Shown: positions 44,700 to 56,950, numbered from the stretch's first letter. The stretch: 64,000 nt of DNA from Trachythela sp. YZ-2020 (GCA_016169945.1 JADLSH010000220.1:5691001-5755000), one strand, 5' to 3'. Numbers and translations: made by a program. The notes: generated from the letters alone by a model not told the origin.

Positions 44700-45850
44700 C
44701 TTGTCGATCAAATGAGTCCATTTCATTCAAGAAATATATCAAAAGAGTTACACAAGGCTTAGCTAATTCTGAGACAATGTTATATGTATTAAAAGTCATG
44801 TATACAGTTTACTTAAAACAAGTTGCAAGATAAACTAACGTACTGGACAAAACGAATGGCAGCTTATGACAAAAATTTGGATTCAATACTGCGACCTGCA
44901 GCCGTATAATGTTAGCCCATCCATTAAATAAGATTATAAGACTTTTTGAAATAATATATGTTTACTTCTTTCACAGCATGCGGTCCCATCATAGCCTAAA
45001 TTTACTGTTCTTGATAAGAAGTAACTAGAGGCAGGCTAACCTTCTAGCTATAGTAGAGCGGGGCATGCACCAATCGAGCGTAAAATGGAAGAATATACTT
45101 CTTGACGTTTCCAGCAAAGCCCTTCGTCATTAGAATTTTTATGTCTTCCTACCAGCTCTCCTGAAGAAGAGCCATTGCTCTATATTTCGGGATCTATTTT
45201 TTTTGTCTTTTTGATTGAATAGTTGTCGTGTACGCCCAAAAGCGCTTCCTATTCAACGCCGCGGCCATCGCTCCACACCAAAATTTTGTAGACTTCTCAT
45301 TCTATTGTGTATTGTTGTGTATTAGACTTCTCATTCTTGCATGTATATTCCATTTTACAATAATTCTGCTCAAATGAACCTGTGTAACGTTAAAACTATA
45401 TGCTTTAGCAAAACCTTCAGAAGTAATGAAATTGGTAAATGCTAGGGCACCGAACGCAATTTAGCATCACGGTTCGTTTTTTTCTTCACTGGAAAATATT
45501 TTGTTGCTTATTTGGTTAATGAATTGAAAATTTTGTAGAATAAAATAGGGTGGCGAATCATTCACGGTTTGACTCACAATTAAATATTTAATAGATCTCG
45601 CTAGCCATGTGCAACCGCGCCTCGTTGCTGTGTGTGCAGGACAATAACAAATATGCAGTCGTTTGAAAATAATTTTAAGTCGAATTCAAAAATATACTCT
45701 GAAGAGTAAAGTTACTTCAACACGTACATAAATTCCGAGCACCGCGTGCACATTTGTTGTGGCGAAAAAATGTGTGCTTTTGTAAATAGAGAATACAGCT
45801 ACAAGTAAATATAAATTAAGCAATTTTTAAATTAACGTCGTGCACTCTTC
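44700..45850. repeat. Interspersed repeat block X, copy 1
   Basis: Similar to 57970-58800. Clear matches include CTTCTTGACGTTTCCAGCAAAGCCC (shown here in split form: CTTCTTGACG and CCAGCAAAGCCC), ATTCAATACTGCGA and AGAATACAGCTA. It is old and divergent, with no protein seen. A related GCGAAGGCCCTTCGT phrase occurs near 48281. Confidence 0.6.
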
Positions 45851-46184
45851 CACATCTTGCCCTCTTAAAATGTTTTCATTTTTCCCTTTTTGTTCCATAT
45901 TTAAGTTTTCATAATGTATATAAATGTACCACAAAATACTGTATGTATTTTATTCACTGCAATGCGCGTCAATAATCTAATATATCATAAATTCAAACGT
46001 ACAATTTAGGGCAATTTTGGTTTTAATCTATTTAATAGAAAACAGTGTTGTTGGTTCGGTAGCACATATTAACATCATAAAATACTGTATATTGCAAGCT
46101 TGTATTTTCCTACCTTAATTTGGCTGTTCTGTTTCTTTTAAAGATAGTATTATTTCTTCTGTATAGGCAATATTATTTCACAAT

Positions 46185-46238
46185 ATTCACTTCAAGGCAG
46201 CTGGCATATATATCTACGCCCGCTGCCTTGAAGTGAAT
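46185..46238. repeat. 17-bp perfect hairpin
   Basis: 46185-46201 pairs with 46222-46238 (ATTCACTTCAAGGCAGC and complement), with a 20-base AT-rich loop. Confidence 0.85.
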
Positions 46239-46469
46239 TTGAGTGAACGTTATGCAGTTACTTGTAATGAAATCTATACTTGAACGCCTACTTAAGAGAG
46301 AAAGTGCTCGATGGATTTTAATAAAAACTTCTGACATTGCTTTGACAACACACTTAAACTATACATAACGTCGGAAAAATTCAAACGTTTTCAGCGCCAA
46401 CGGACGAATACAACGTAAGACATGAATCCATTATTTTAAAATTATTGTACTTTTCCGATAAATACTGTA

Positions 46470-47010
46470 CAATATTGAAAATGACGATTTCAGTTACGAG
46501 CAGAAAAAATATAACTCTCCGAAAATTTTCACCTGTCACAATTTTCTCTTCATTTACATAAGTTAAAAGGATGATCAGACCAAAAACTAGGCGAATAAAT
46601 ACAGAATATACATATTGTAAGAATTTTTAGCCTGTTTAAGACACTCATGCCTCGTTTTTATATTGGGGGTTATTTTCACTAAGCCCACTGAACAGGTGTT
46701 TTGACAGAATAAGACGATTGCTTCAAAATTTTTGCCTATTATGTTCCAGAGCCTATGTTCAAAAAACTACCTGTAAAATGTTAAATCAGTCTTGTAGGAA
46801 AAATTCAGGTACCAATTTTGTATGCTGATTGCTTAAAACATTCGCATATATTATTCTATACTGAAACAAAGCCTTTTTTCCGCCGTACATTTTCAAAAAA
46901 TGATGAATATACTCAAGTTATTGCAAAAAGATTTGAATATCATGAATCATTGGCATACGTGCTTGATCGCTTTAAACATTTTTTTATATTTCAAATATTA
47001 TGCCTTCCAC
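46470..47010. repeat. Interspersed repeat block Y, copy 1
   Basis: Similar along its length to 57335-57970: AATATAACTCTCCGAA, TTTTCACCTGTCACAATTTT, GACCAAAAACTAGGCGAATA and CTCATGCCTCG are shared. No coding sequence recognised. Its right side is joined to the foldback element at 47011. Confidence 0.8.
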
Positions 47011-48075
47011 TCTCTAGCCTGCGCGGCAGACGGTCTACCCGCGGCGGAACACCCACAAGGCGGGAGTGGCGGAGGAGGCGAAATACAGTCTGCCGGGTTT
47101 GGCGGTGTATTTTAGCAACCGCCAATATAATTTTATCATGCATTAACTATTAGAGCAAAAGTTTGGGTTGCTTATGTAAACACACATTGTAATGAACGTA
47201 ATTAATGTGAAAATATAATGATAGCAATATAGCTCTGTAGATGCTTTTCAAAATAAATTCTAAGCATTTACTAAGTGCAGTTAATATTTATAGGCCTATG
47301 AATATGGCCAGCTTAGGGCCGTTTACCCCCCCCCCCGTCGACGACAAAACCAATAATATTTATTGACAAACGTTGACGGCCATCCACTTGTTAGGTCCCC
47401 TTTTCGATTATTGCCCCCCCACTAACGATTTCTTAAAAAAGGCCCTGCACTATGCGCGTATCCGTACAATTTTTATCCGTGCTGAGACTACCTAAATAGG
47501 TAGTCTCAGCACGGGTAAAAGTGGCACGGGTAACATTTCTATCCGTGCCGTGCAAAATATTGAGCGTAATGTAAACGGGCCTTTTGTCTGAGTTTTTTAA
47601 AATAGAGCGACGGAAATCTTCAATCTCGCGGCTAAACTGTAGGAATTACTTGAGTGTCTGATTGTGTCAGCGTGAGACAATATGGACAATACTCGCAATA
47701 TGATAAGCAAATGAATACTCTGGACATTTCGTCTAGGCAGAACAACTAAAACATGTTTTCCAACAAGTAATTCTCTAACCACGATCTCTTATTAACTATT
47801 CATATATTGAGAAATATATAATTTGCAAACAGGCGACCACACACATCTACTTGGCGGAATTTGATACTGTAGTTGTTACATATTAACGCATATTTTGCCT
47901 TGATTGACATCGGCACAGACACATACAGCCAATCATTAGTTCCTGTCCTCTGGTGGACGGGTATTTAAAATAGACTGCTAAACCCGGAAGACGGTCTTTT
48001 GCCTCCTCCGCCTCCCCGCCTTGTGGGTGTTCCGCCGCGGGTAGTCCGTCTGCCACGCAGGCTATCCATTCTCCA
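47011..48075. mobile_element. Foldback element with about 100-bp GC-rich inverted ends
   Basis: The left end (47015-47112: TAGCCTGCG, GGCAGACGG, CCCGCGGCGGAACACCCACA) is repeated in inverse at 47955-48066. The ends begin with TAGCCTGCG/CGCAGGCTA. The interior has a C-run tract (47326), a GGGCC/AAAGG repeat segment shared with 50610-50690, and the palindrome at 47477-47514. No transposase frame. I infer a MITE or other non-autonomous DNA transposon. Confidence 0.75.
47477..47514. repeat. 18-bp-arm palindrome
   Basis: CCGTGCTGAGACTACCTA and its complement are separated by AA. It sits at the middle of the foldback element and may mark an inner insertion or its symmetry centre. Confidence 0.9.
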
Positions 48076-48640
48076 GTAATCTTACTCTTGTATCTAAATT
48101 ATTATAAGCTTCGGGGGCCGGTTGTTCAAAGCTCGATTAGTGCTAACCCTGGGTTAAATTTTAACCCGCTGTTTTGGGTTGTGAACCTGCATGGCCGTTC
48201 GTTTCAAAATTTTAGAAAATAAAACTTCTATTGATCCAGAAAAGATTTCTGGAAAAACTAATTCAACTTTACGTTTCGAGCGAAGGCCCTTCGTTGCCAC
48301 ATTCTACTTCAATCCGCAATACAACAATCCGCAATTCATTGTTCCGCAACTCTGTTTCTGCAACCTTTGCTTCCGCCCACCGCATGATTAAAATTCGCAT
48401 TTATTAATACCAGATATATTGGCTGAAATTTCATATAAGAGTCGCCAAAATAATGACGTCATAATTATTCGTTCCATATTATACAACGAAAGATAGCCGT
48501 CTTAAAAATTGTAGACTCAAACCAGTATGGAGCTATTCCCAAGTCCTCAACAATTTAAGCCCTACTGAATATGATACACAACTGGACCTTCGGACTTGAT
48601 GGCACAGGCTCTACGGTGAGAGCATACCTGATTTGACTAC
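48076..48640. other. Non-coding, no gene seen
   Basis: A 66-codon frame at 48191 has no motif. Bases 48120-48200 (TGCTAACCCTGGGTTAAATTT) contain a small AACCC/GGGTT pairing. Confidence 0.45.
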
Positions 48641-49017
48641 CAAAAGGCTTTTGATTACATTAACCACAGAATCTTGGTTAGCAAACTACTTCAACTGGAT
48701 TTACCTCGAAGCGTTTTTAATTGGATTATTGACTTTCTAAGTGACAGATTCCAAAGAATAAAACTTACTCAAAGGTTCTTTTCTGCAAGGGGTAATGTTC
48801 CTTCTGGCGTACCCCAGGGAACAAAACTAGGGCCCTGGCTATTCTTAATCATGATAAACGACTTGTCTATAAACAACTTGTGGAAATACGTAGACGATAC
48901 TACAGCATCCGAAGTAATCGATAAAAAAGAACTGAGTAGAGCCCAACTGTTGGCTGATGAAATGTCGCAATGGTCTCTAAATAACAAAATGAAATTAAAC
49001 CAAGACAAATGTGCAAT
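48640..49017 (+). pseudogene. LINE-F1 reverse transcriptase core, truncated
   Basis: Reads [16 protein letters not shown], then [30 protein letters not shown], and [10 protein letters not shown] (catalytic YVDD). It stops at KMKLNQDKC. The motif set matches LINE-C (PQGTKLGP...FVDD), so they are likely the same family. The frame runs straight into a second reverse transcriptase at about 49018. Confidence 0.85.
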
Positions 49018-50420
49018 TGTTGAGCCACTAACATATATATTTAACCGATCTCTTAAGACAGGTATTTTTCCAGATGACTGGAAAATTGCCAAAGTAACAC
49101 CTATTCATAAATCAGAAGAAAAAACTCTATGCAGTAATTATAGGCCGATTTCTGTCATTTCTGTAGTTCCCAAAGTATTTGAGAAAGTTGTGCATGAACA
49201 ATTGATGAACTATTTGGAGCAACACCAAATAATATCTAAATTTCAGTCTGGTTTTCGAGAAAATCATTCAACTGAAACATCATTACTTCATGTAACTAAC
49301 AGCTGGTTAGCCAACATGGATGCTGGCTTGATTAATGATGTCCTATTCCTGGACCTCAAAAAAGCTTTTGATACAATAAACCATAAAATTCTATTATCCG
49401 AATTAGAATGTTATGGGATTCGTGGATTAGCACTGTCATGGTTTCAGTCATATCTTAGTAACAGGAAATGAATATGCAAAATAAATAACTCGCTATCAAC
49501 CTTCCAAAAAATTTGATGCGGCATCCCACAAGGATCTAACCTTGGGCCACTCCTATTTACAATTTATATAAATGATTTACCAAACAGTTTAGAAATAACT
49601 GAACCCGCCATGTTTGCTGATGATACAAGTTTGACTACAACTGGAGAGTGTTCTTCCGAAATTGAATATAAATTGGGAGTGGAAATCCAAAACGTTAAGA
49701 CCTGGTTAGATGCAAACAAATTAACGTTGAATGAAGAAAAAACCGAGTGTATGCTAATCGGCTCAGAAAAGCGCCTAAAATAGATAGAAAATGATCCTAT
49801 TATTAAAATTAGAGATCATATAATCAAACGAGTTCACAAGAAAGAGGTCCTAGGCTTAGAAATAGACGATAAATTACAATGGACAAAAAAAGAGAAAAAC
49901 AATCCAAAATTATTTATTGTTCTATAGCTATGTTACGAAAGATAAAGCCTTACGTACCACAAACAACCCTACAGATGATGTACAAGTCATTTGTACTCCC
50001 TTATTTCAACTACTGCTCAACTATATGGCATGATGGTAATAAAACGCACCCAAAAAAGGGTTAAACTACAAAAGCGTACAGCACGGGTCATTACTAGTTC
50101 AGGCTTAGAAGAACGATCTTCTAAAATCTTTCAAATGCTCAAATGGACAAGAATGCAATCAATACTAAAAAAGCGAGAATTGGTGATGACTTTCAAAGCA
50201 CTTAAGGGTATGGCTCCAGAATATTTAACACAGATGTTTAATGTCTCTGTCAACCAAACTTACCAACTACGACATAGACAAATTTTTTAAAACGAAGCTT
50301 CTCCTATACAGGAGCTGTTTCATGGAACCAAATTTTGATGGAAAAACTTCCAATAACAAAAATACCTGAAACTTCTATCAATTCTTTCAAGAGACTAATC
50401 GATGGCTTGTGTATTTGAAC
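49018..50420 (+). pseudogene. LINE-F2 reverse transcriptase, 5'-truncated, several stops
   Basis: It starts at [15 protein letters not shown] and continues [78 protein letters not shown] and the C-terminal YFNYCSTIW and KLQKRTARVI, ending near INSFKRLIDGL. It is a complete palm-thumb region of a Jockey/CR1-group enzyme, different in family from LINE-F1. Stops occur near 49469 and 49516, with frame changes after 49780. Confidence 0.9.
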
Positions 50421-50429
50421 TGGGGGTTA

Positions 50430-50880
50430 TCAATGATGAGCGTGGCGAACGAATCACGATTGGGGGGGGGGGGTGTCATATCATTATGACCAACTTTTCG
50501 GATGAAAATGACCAACTCTTTTGTTTTTCTATATACAAATTTTGTATCAAAATTATAGGGGAAAACGAAATAATTTATAAAAACCTGAATAGTTGTATGA
50601 TCGGATATGAAAGGGACTCTGCTAAGCCAGGGCCTTTTTTAAGAAATGGTTACGGGGAGGTCATGAACGAAAAGGGACCTAACAAACCTGGTATATCGAA
50701 GATTCGCGAACATGGTGGGGATCTGGGGGTCCTCCCCCAGAAGATTTTCGTATTCTTGAGTCTCTGTGGCTTGATTTCCTGAATTTTCAGAGACATTTTT
50801 TTATATATCCCATCTAAACGGACCAAGCTTTATACGGGGGATGGTAATTAAAAAGGGCCCTATGCTAAGCTGCTTCTAAC
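50430..50880. repeat. Interspersed repeat with G-run, related to 47330-47450
   Basis: It carries a run of ten G at about 50463, GGGCCTTTTTTAAGAAATGG and AAAAGGGACCTAACAA. The last two are shared, in inverse, with 47380-47440. The open frame through it has no motif. Confidence 0.6.
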
Positions 50881-51497
50881 ATTCATTTGAACTACACAAA
50901 TAGCACTTCGACTCTGAAAGTGTTATAAATGTTACATTACTAACAAGCATATTTAGCAATTACAATTTAACTATGAAATTTATTCGTAACTGGCTCAAAC
51001 AGCCTTCAATTGCCTTTATTGTCCTTGTATAAAATAGAAAGGATCAAATAATGATGTTGAGGCAATGCGTGTATGCTACGCTCCAGTAATTCTGCACTAG
51101 TCTATTGACCACCTGCTTACGTACTCAGGAGCGCATAATATTTGAAAATTAGAACGTATTGTTTCTTATATATTTTAACCAACAACAAATGCTCTGAGCA
51201 ACTCTTTAATATTTAGAATTATTGTACTTGCGTTGCACATTTTATAATTTCAGCGCATAGTCTCAACGCATAATTTCTCAATATTTTTTGACCAACAACA
51301 AACCATTTTTTGACCAACTTTTTAATATTTAGAATTATTGGTTGGCGTCACACCACCCACGGCCCCCGGTTGCCACGCCCCTGGTCATCATGCCTAACCA
51401 TACGTCCATGTTTGATATTTTATAATAATTTATAGTAAATGTGGACGCTCTTTGAAAAACAGACATCTGAAAGACTACCGTGTGTAAATACGCTTAA
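50881..51497. other. Non-coding, no gene seen
   Basis: AT-rich. A phrase (GACCAACAACAAA...TTTTTAATATTTAGAATTATTG) recurs near 51180 and 51290, so a partial tandem repeat is present. Confidence 0.5.
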
Positions 51498-51520
51498 ATA
51501 ATAATAATAATAATAATAAA
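51498..51520. repeat. (AAT)n microsatellite, probable LINE tail
   Basis: About seven AAT units after GTGTAAATACGCTTAA. It looks like a CR1-type 3' end separate from the fragment that follows. Confidence 0.75.
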
Positions 51521-51534
51521 ATGCAAAGAGCTTC

Positions 51535-52015
51535 GTATCTCCTTTTCGAGAGTCCCTCGTGATTTCTGTGTAAGCGTTGTAGAGCGTGCGAAACTCCTCG
51601 GCATAACACTTAACAGTAATTTAACGTGGAACTCACACATAGATGATATAGTTAAAAAAGTGTCCAAACGAATTTATTACTTTATCCAACTCAAACGGGC
51701 AACGTAACATGTATCAGATCTGTTATCGCCTACGGTATTGCCGTGATCTACTATTCTTTACCAAAATATTTAAGTTCTGATTTCTAAAGTTTACAGAAAA
51801 GAGCAATGAGAATCATCTACCCAAATATGACGCAATAAGTACCTGTAGTGTTAAAACTCTGTCTGTCCACCACAAAACATATGCACTAGACTATTCCAGA
51901 AAATAACCGCTGATGACAATCACGTGCTACGACCTTTGTTGCCACTTCAGATACTTACAATTTAAGGAATGAAAGGAAATTCGAAATGTCCAAATGTAAT
52001 ACTAACCCTTTTCTA
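51535..52015 (+). pseudogene. LINE-G reverse transcriptase C-terminal fragment
   Basis: The plus strand reads VERAKLLGITLNSNLTWNSH, then DDIVKKVSKRIYYFIQLKRA, SVIAYGIAVIYYSLPKYL and LQKRAMRIIYP, the thumb and C-terminal motifs of CR1-group enzymes. Stops and frame changes throughout. It abuts the minus-strand BEL element near 52020. Confidence 0.8.
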
Positions 52016-52019
52016 ACTA

Positions 52020-53076
52020 GTTTCATTCAGATCAATCTCAGCTTCAGGAACTCTTCTGGCTTGACCTTTGACGACACAGTCGTTAATAACATTCCGGTCT
52101 TTCTGTTTCAGTTGTTCATCATACTTTAATCGCATTTGAAGAGATTGGAGTCTCTTCCCGCCAACAATTTGTTGTCTGCCAAGCATGATGAACTATAACG
52201 CCACGGTAGAGATATTTGATAGTGACCGTCAACTTGTCGTACAGATTTTTCCATAATAGTGAGAGCTCGACGGTCTTCGATCGGCATAGGTTTATCTCCA
52301 TTCAAAGATAAGTAATTTAACTCACTGTTATATAATCGTTCTAACTGATGTGTTATTTCTTCGCCATGATCGATCTGTACGAAATTAACATTTCCTTCCG
52401 TGCTTGTTCCATTTCCTATAGGACCAAACAGTTTCCAACCAAATATCGTACGAACTGTCAATTGTTCTTTAGGTCCTCCCCGTCTTTCCTCCAATGTCCA
52501 AAGAACTTCCGGAACGTCACTTCCAATCAAGATACTCACTTCTTTGCCATCGAGCTTGGGGAAGTCGATACCATGCAGATGAGACCAATGGCCAATATCG
52601 TCCACCACAGGGATGCTTCTTCCTGAAATAGGTAGGCGATCACCACTCCATACACGATCTAATTGTATTTCGCCTTCGCCTTTCAAAGCTTGCACCTTCA
52701 GCTTCACTTCTTGTCCACGTCTCTTCTTGTCCCGAGCATTGACCGTTGTCAGGGAAAATTCGGTTGGTTTGTGTTTCAGGTGAAGCTTTTCTACTAAACT
52801 GTTCGTGCAAAGTGTCGTATCTGATCCGTTATCAATAAAGGCATGCGTATCCAATTGACGAGTACCATCGCAGTTGGTGATTCTGACTGGAAGTATTCTT
52901 AAACACACCCTCGGTTTCTCCTTCGCTGCCGTTGCACAATGTCCATAAATTCCGGCCTCATTACTACGCTGAGGGGATTCTTCCTGCTTTTTTTCAGGGC
53001 CGAGTGAACTCTCTGGTGGATTAACTGGTAAATGAAGAAGGGAATGGTGTCGAACATTACAGCCACTCAACATTCA
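52020..53076 (-). pseudogene. BEL/Pao retrotransposon: protease and start of the RT region
   Basis: The frame from 53073 carries an aspartic protease with FIDNGSDTTLCTNSL, then FPKLDGKEVSILIGSDVPE and IFGWKLFGPIG, both typical of BEL/Pao polyproteins between protease and reverse transcriptase. After DGHYQISLPW the frame changes, and RLKYDEQLKQKDRNVINDC continues to about 52030. The reverse transcriptase core, RNase H and integrase are missing, so the element is truncated at its junction with LINE-G. A single TGA at 53074-53076 separates this part from the zinc-knuckle segment. Confidence 0.85.
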
Positions 53077-54148
53077 CGCCGGACCTAAGTTACATCGTCT
53101 CGCAAAATGGTTCTTTCTTAAACGATTGTGACACAATTTTTCTGTCCGAGTAAATTCTAGTCGTTCTTGGTAAGACTTCTGCCGGAACTTGTAACATTTT
53201 TCCAAGTCGTGATTTGACATTCCACACAGTAAACACTGCCTACTTCTTTGTTGTGGTTTATGATCATTCGAGCTGTCACCACTGGTTTGTGTTTCGGCAT
53301 GCTGTGTTCCAAATGTTGATACTTTGCTGGGATCAAGAACAGGTTCCCTTACTTTGGGTTTTGGTTTGATATCTCCTTCTGGCTTCGACCCGACCAATTT
53401 ACCAAATGTGGTATTGGCTATCGCGGCATACTTTTCCACAAAGTCCTAAATGTTCAAATTCGGGTTCTATTTCTTCTTGTATTAATTTACCCGAGACATC
53501 TGCCCACTTCGCTTGTAAATATGATGGAAGTCTCTTCACTACCTTCATGAATGTATTCAACGAATTAATGTCTGCCTTATAGTTCATTTGCATTGAATTC
53601 ATCAAACAGTTGCGCATGTCACGGGTTAATTGCATCATCTTTTCGGTTTCACCGGATTTAATTTGCGGTCCTCCTACAACTTTCTCAATAAATGCTCGAA
53701 CGATGTTATGCTTTTGGCCAAAGTTCTTACGTAGAATTTCTTTGGCTTTCTTGTAGCCAACATCCGCTGGGTAGATTACGCAGTTCTCAATAGCTTGTCT
53801 AGCTGCCCCGGTGGTATGTTGAATAAGATAGGAAAGTCTAACTGTTTCGTCAGGCACCCGACTCTCTACATTCACTTCAAAGTTCTTTATAAATCGCAAA
53901 TACGTCGTTGGATTGCCATCAAAGCACAGAAATTCAAGCTTCGGCATGTCAAGACTAGATGTCAGCTTCTCTACCGTAGTATTCTGACCTTCAATAACTT
54001 GAGTCTGTCTTTCAAGTAAACGCTCAATTTCAGGATGAATGCCTCCGTCATTCCTCGCTGAAGCCGTTGCCGGAAAATTTTGTTGACTCGATGTTGGGAA
54101 TTCTCTCACCTGCTTCTCTGTACAACTGGATCCCAAGAACTTCTCCAT
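53077..54148 (-). pseudogene. BEL/Pao gag: capsid-like region and CCHC knuckle
   Basis: The frame from 54148 has MPKLEFLCFDGNPTTYLRFI and IEKVVGGPQI, characteristic of BEL/Pao gag (a DUF1759-like region), and YLIQHTTGAARQAIENC. A frame change near 53445 leads to a segment with CLLCGMSNHDLEKC, a CX2CX4HX4C zinc knuckle, and a degenerate second Cys-His cluster. Structural role: packaging element RNA in particles. The copy is broken by the frameshift and a stop. Confidence 0.85.
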
Positions 54149-54187
54149 GGTCTGTTGTAGAGTCTGTCTTTCTAGATCTGGAAGTCG

Positions 54188-55108
54188 CTAATCTCTGTCA
54201 CGTCCAAAATCAGCATCATCATCACTGTAGTATTGTGATTCCATTGCACACTTTTCAACTTCTGCTCGAGCGTCAATAATTTCACCTTTTAATTCCAATT
54301 TTGCCATTTCTGTCTTTAATTTCTGTTGTCTTTCGAGCAGCTCTTCCTTTTCTTCGAGCTGTTTCAACCTCAAACGAGACATCGCCAGCTTTTGACCTTG
54401 TTGACTTTGTTTACTTCTCTTACTACTCTGACTAGACTTCTTCGATTCTTTTTCGAACCAGCGTCTACTCTTGTCCTTACTTCTTGGGCTCTGAGTTGAA
54501 TAGTTTTACAAATCTGTTTGCTTCCCCAGACTTGGTACTCGCAGCGCACTGTCTTTATATAAATTACCCCGTTCTCTCGCTGTTTTCGCGGTTTCATTGT
54601 CTGCCATTCGGAAACTTCTACTTAAAGAATTCAACAGATCGCCCCCGTCCTGCATTTCCGCTTCATAAGCTTTAGCACGAGATATTGTTTGTAATTCAAA
54701 TTCTTTCGATGAGATTTGCATACCTGTTTCGCTTGGTCGGTTTTCTCTCAGAATGAATTTTCGCAGCCAGTCCGAGTATCTAATCTTAAATTCTTGATAA
54801 CGCCTGATTTCATTGTCCAATTGAATCGCCATGGCTTCCTTTTCTTCGTCTTTGGTAAGGAATCGGCCACAATTGACACTTGCATCTTTAAAGTCTGCAA
54901 AACCTTTATCTAAATCTTCACGTTTCTTTATTACTTCTTTGTAATTGTCATAGTTCCGCATGAGCTCATCCGTCTCTCTATACAGACGAGTCAAATAATC
55001 CCTATAGCTCGCTATAGACCTACGAAGTTTGTTCAATCTTTCGTTGAGTACTCCTTCTTGATCTAGCGTAGTGTTGGTTACTCGTTGACTAGCTCCACGC
55101 GCCTCCAT
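54188..55108 (-). pseudogene. BEL/Pao gag N-terminal coiled-coil region
   Basis: The frame starts with ATG at 55106-55108 (MEARGASQRV), just inside the presumed 5' LTR. It is rich in Glu, Lys, Arg and Leu with heptad-like spacing. A second charged segment, LKQLEEKEELLERQQKLKTE, lies at 54370-54310 after two frame changes. N-terminal coiled coils are usual in BEL/Pao gag. Confidence 0.7.
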
Positions 55109-55318
55109 GTTGCTTAACTAACCGAGCTTTTAGCCAAAGTGCATCGACTATAGCCAGTTCATTCAACCGAGAATAGATAAAGAACTATATAGCCTTAAAC
55201 TGCGATCTCACTTTGATTCTGTTATCCATAATAAAGTACTCATGTTCAAGTGTTCGACATTTAATTTCCTTTAAAGAACCACGGTTCTTTATCGTGGTTA
55301 TACTCGGCATTTACAACA
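55109..55318 (-). repeat. Putative 5' LTR and leader of the BEL/Pao element
   Basis: On minus it begins TGTTG at 55318, includes an 8-bp stem (AAAGAACC/GGTTCTTT, 55273-55290) and leads to the gag ATG at 55108. No second LTR is in the window, so the boundary is inferred. Confidence 0.45.
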
Positions 55319-55399
55319 TACTAACTAAACCTAAGCTTAACAAAGCTTTTATACTAAAATTAAAATAATTAATTAAACATGCATACACTAATTGATTTG

Positions 55400-56950
55400 C
55401 TATTACAGAAGCATTGAAGATGGATGCCAATGGGCGGGATAAGGAGGCAGAATTCTCACGGAGGAGCCAAGGTGAAATCTCGTCTGGACCTGCCGCCGAG
55501 TGGGAATTGAGCGATATTAGTGCTTTTTCAACTTCATCAACGGAGATATAGAAATCCGAAGGGACGTCATCGACTGCAATGGGTGTCCACGAAAATGGAG
55601 GGAAGGTGTTTCCAACGGCGACAAACTTGTCATTAAACAAGTTTGCTAGGGCAGTGCCCGAGTAAGGTTGACCATTGTATAGGATCGTGGAGACGCTTTT
55701 CGTTGCACCAAGGCCAGCTAAGTTTTTAATATTGGACCACCACTTTTGCGGGTTTGATTCAAAGCAATCGGCAACATTACTGATGTAGAATCTTGAACGA
55801 GCACTCTTGCAAAGTGTATTTACTTTGTTTCTATGGAGACGAAGCAAGTTATTGTTTCCTCTATTCCAAGCTGCTTGACGTTTTGAGATTAATTTTTTGA
55901 TATCAGATATTACCCAGGGCTTATCGCTACTATCTGATTTTATTCGTTTCATTGGAAGGTACTGGTCGACAATGCTGTTAACAATATGGGCAAAGTAATG
56001 GAACTTATCGTTGCAGGAGTCCAAGCCATACAAGGGTGACCAATTTATACTTGACAAGGCTTCGAAGACCAACTTCCGATTAGGAGATCGCGTGTCTCTA
56101 ACCATTCGGGTACTCCGGGAGTTCACACATTGCTTAAGCGGTTTAAACAATACCGAATTATGGTCAGAGAAACCAACAGGCGGGAGGATCTCAGGGGCGA
56201 TGTAAATATTTTATCAAGGATGTTGGATCGTCTGGTTGCATGTCTAACAACTTGTTTTAAGGAAAACGAGATACATAGTTAACTGTGTCTGAATTGGTTA
56301 AAATGTCCTGCAATGATAATAGCGGACGCAGGATAGGATTCTAATGTGCCGTCAAGGGATTCGATGAGATGTGTTAACAAGACCCTATCGTCACTTCCGG
56401 GTGGATGATAAATTGTAGCTAGTATGATAGAATTGTCGACTTGTCTTTTAGGAGCCATATAGCGATTCGGCTAGGAGCCATATAGCGATTCGACATCAGG
56501 GTGTGCAAGTTCCTTAAGGTGAATCACTGGGAGACGATCATTTACATAAACACAAATGCCTCCACCTCTTCTACCATCGGGTCGGTCGCGCCTGAATATA
56601 GTGTAGCCTTTTAGATTTATCGCCGAATTACAGACATTGGGAGAAAGCCAAGATTCCGTGATAACTACGATATCCAAAGAAAGACTGGAAACTGTCCCAG
56701 ACAGTTCATCAAATTTATTGCATAATGACCTCGAGTTGGATAGGAACAAGGAGGGTAAGGAAGTATAAGAGGCATTGTTGACTAATTCTATTTTCCGAAG
56801 GCCACGACGATTACAATGAGATCCAGAATTATAATTGCAGATAGATTGATGGTCACGTGTAGTAATCCGGACTGGAATCTTGGTAGAAACTCCCTTGAGG
56901 GTATTTGTATGGTTCTTTAGAGGGAATTTTGAGATCTCAACGCTCAAAAA
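55400..56950 (-). pseudogene. LINE-H endonuclease and linker, same family as LINE-A
   Basis: On minus from 56947: IPVRITTR (also in LINE-A), FLSNSRSLCNKFDEL, VITESWL, RRDRPDGRRGGGICVYVN (endonuclease N half). A 23-bp duplication at 56449-56494 breaks the frame. The GDFN-like region near 56330 is decayed. Further on, KPWVISDIKKLISKRQAAWNRG and SAAGPDEISPWLL lead into the reverse transcriptase, which stops at ASIFNAS near 55405, next to the BEL LTR. No RT core remains. Confidence 0.85.
56449..56494. repeat. 23-bp tandem duplication disrupting LINE-H
   Basis: TAGGAGCCATATAGCGATTCG at 56449-56469 is repeated at 56472-56492. The 23-base period shifts the endonuclease frame, a replication-slippage lesion. 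Confidence 0.95.

Noticed and set aside
46818..47153. A 111-codon plus-strand frame ending in an Arg-rich segment
   Set aside because: It crosses from repeat block Y into the foldback element, and its Arg-rich end is a translation of the GC-rich inverted end.
50402..50782. A 126-codon frame as a gene
   Set aside because: It runs through a G-run and an interspersed repeat shared with 47380-47440, with no domain.
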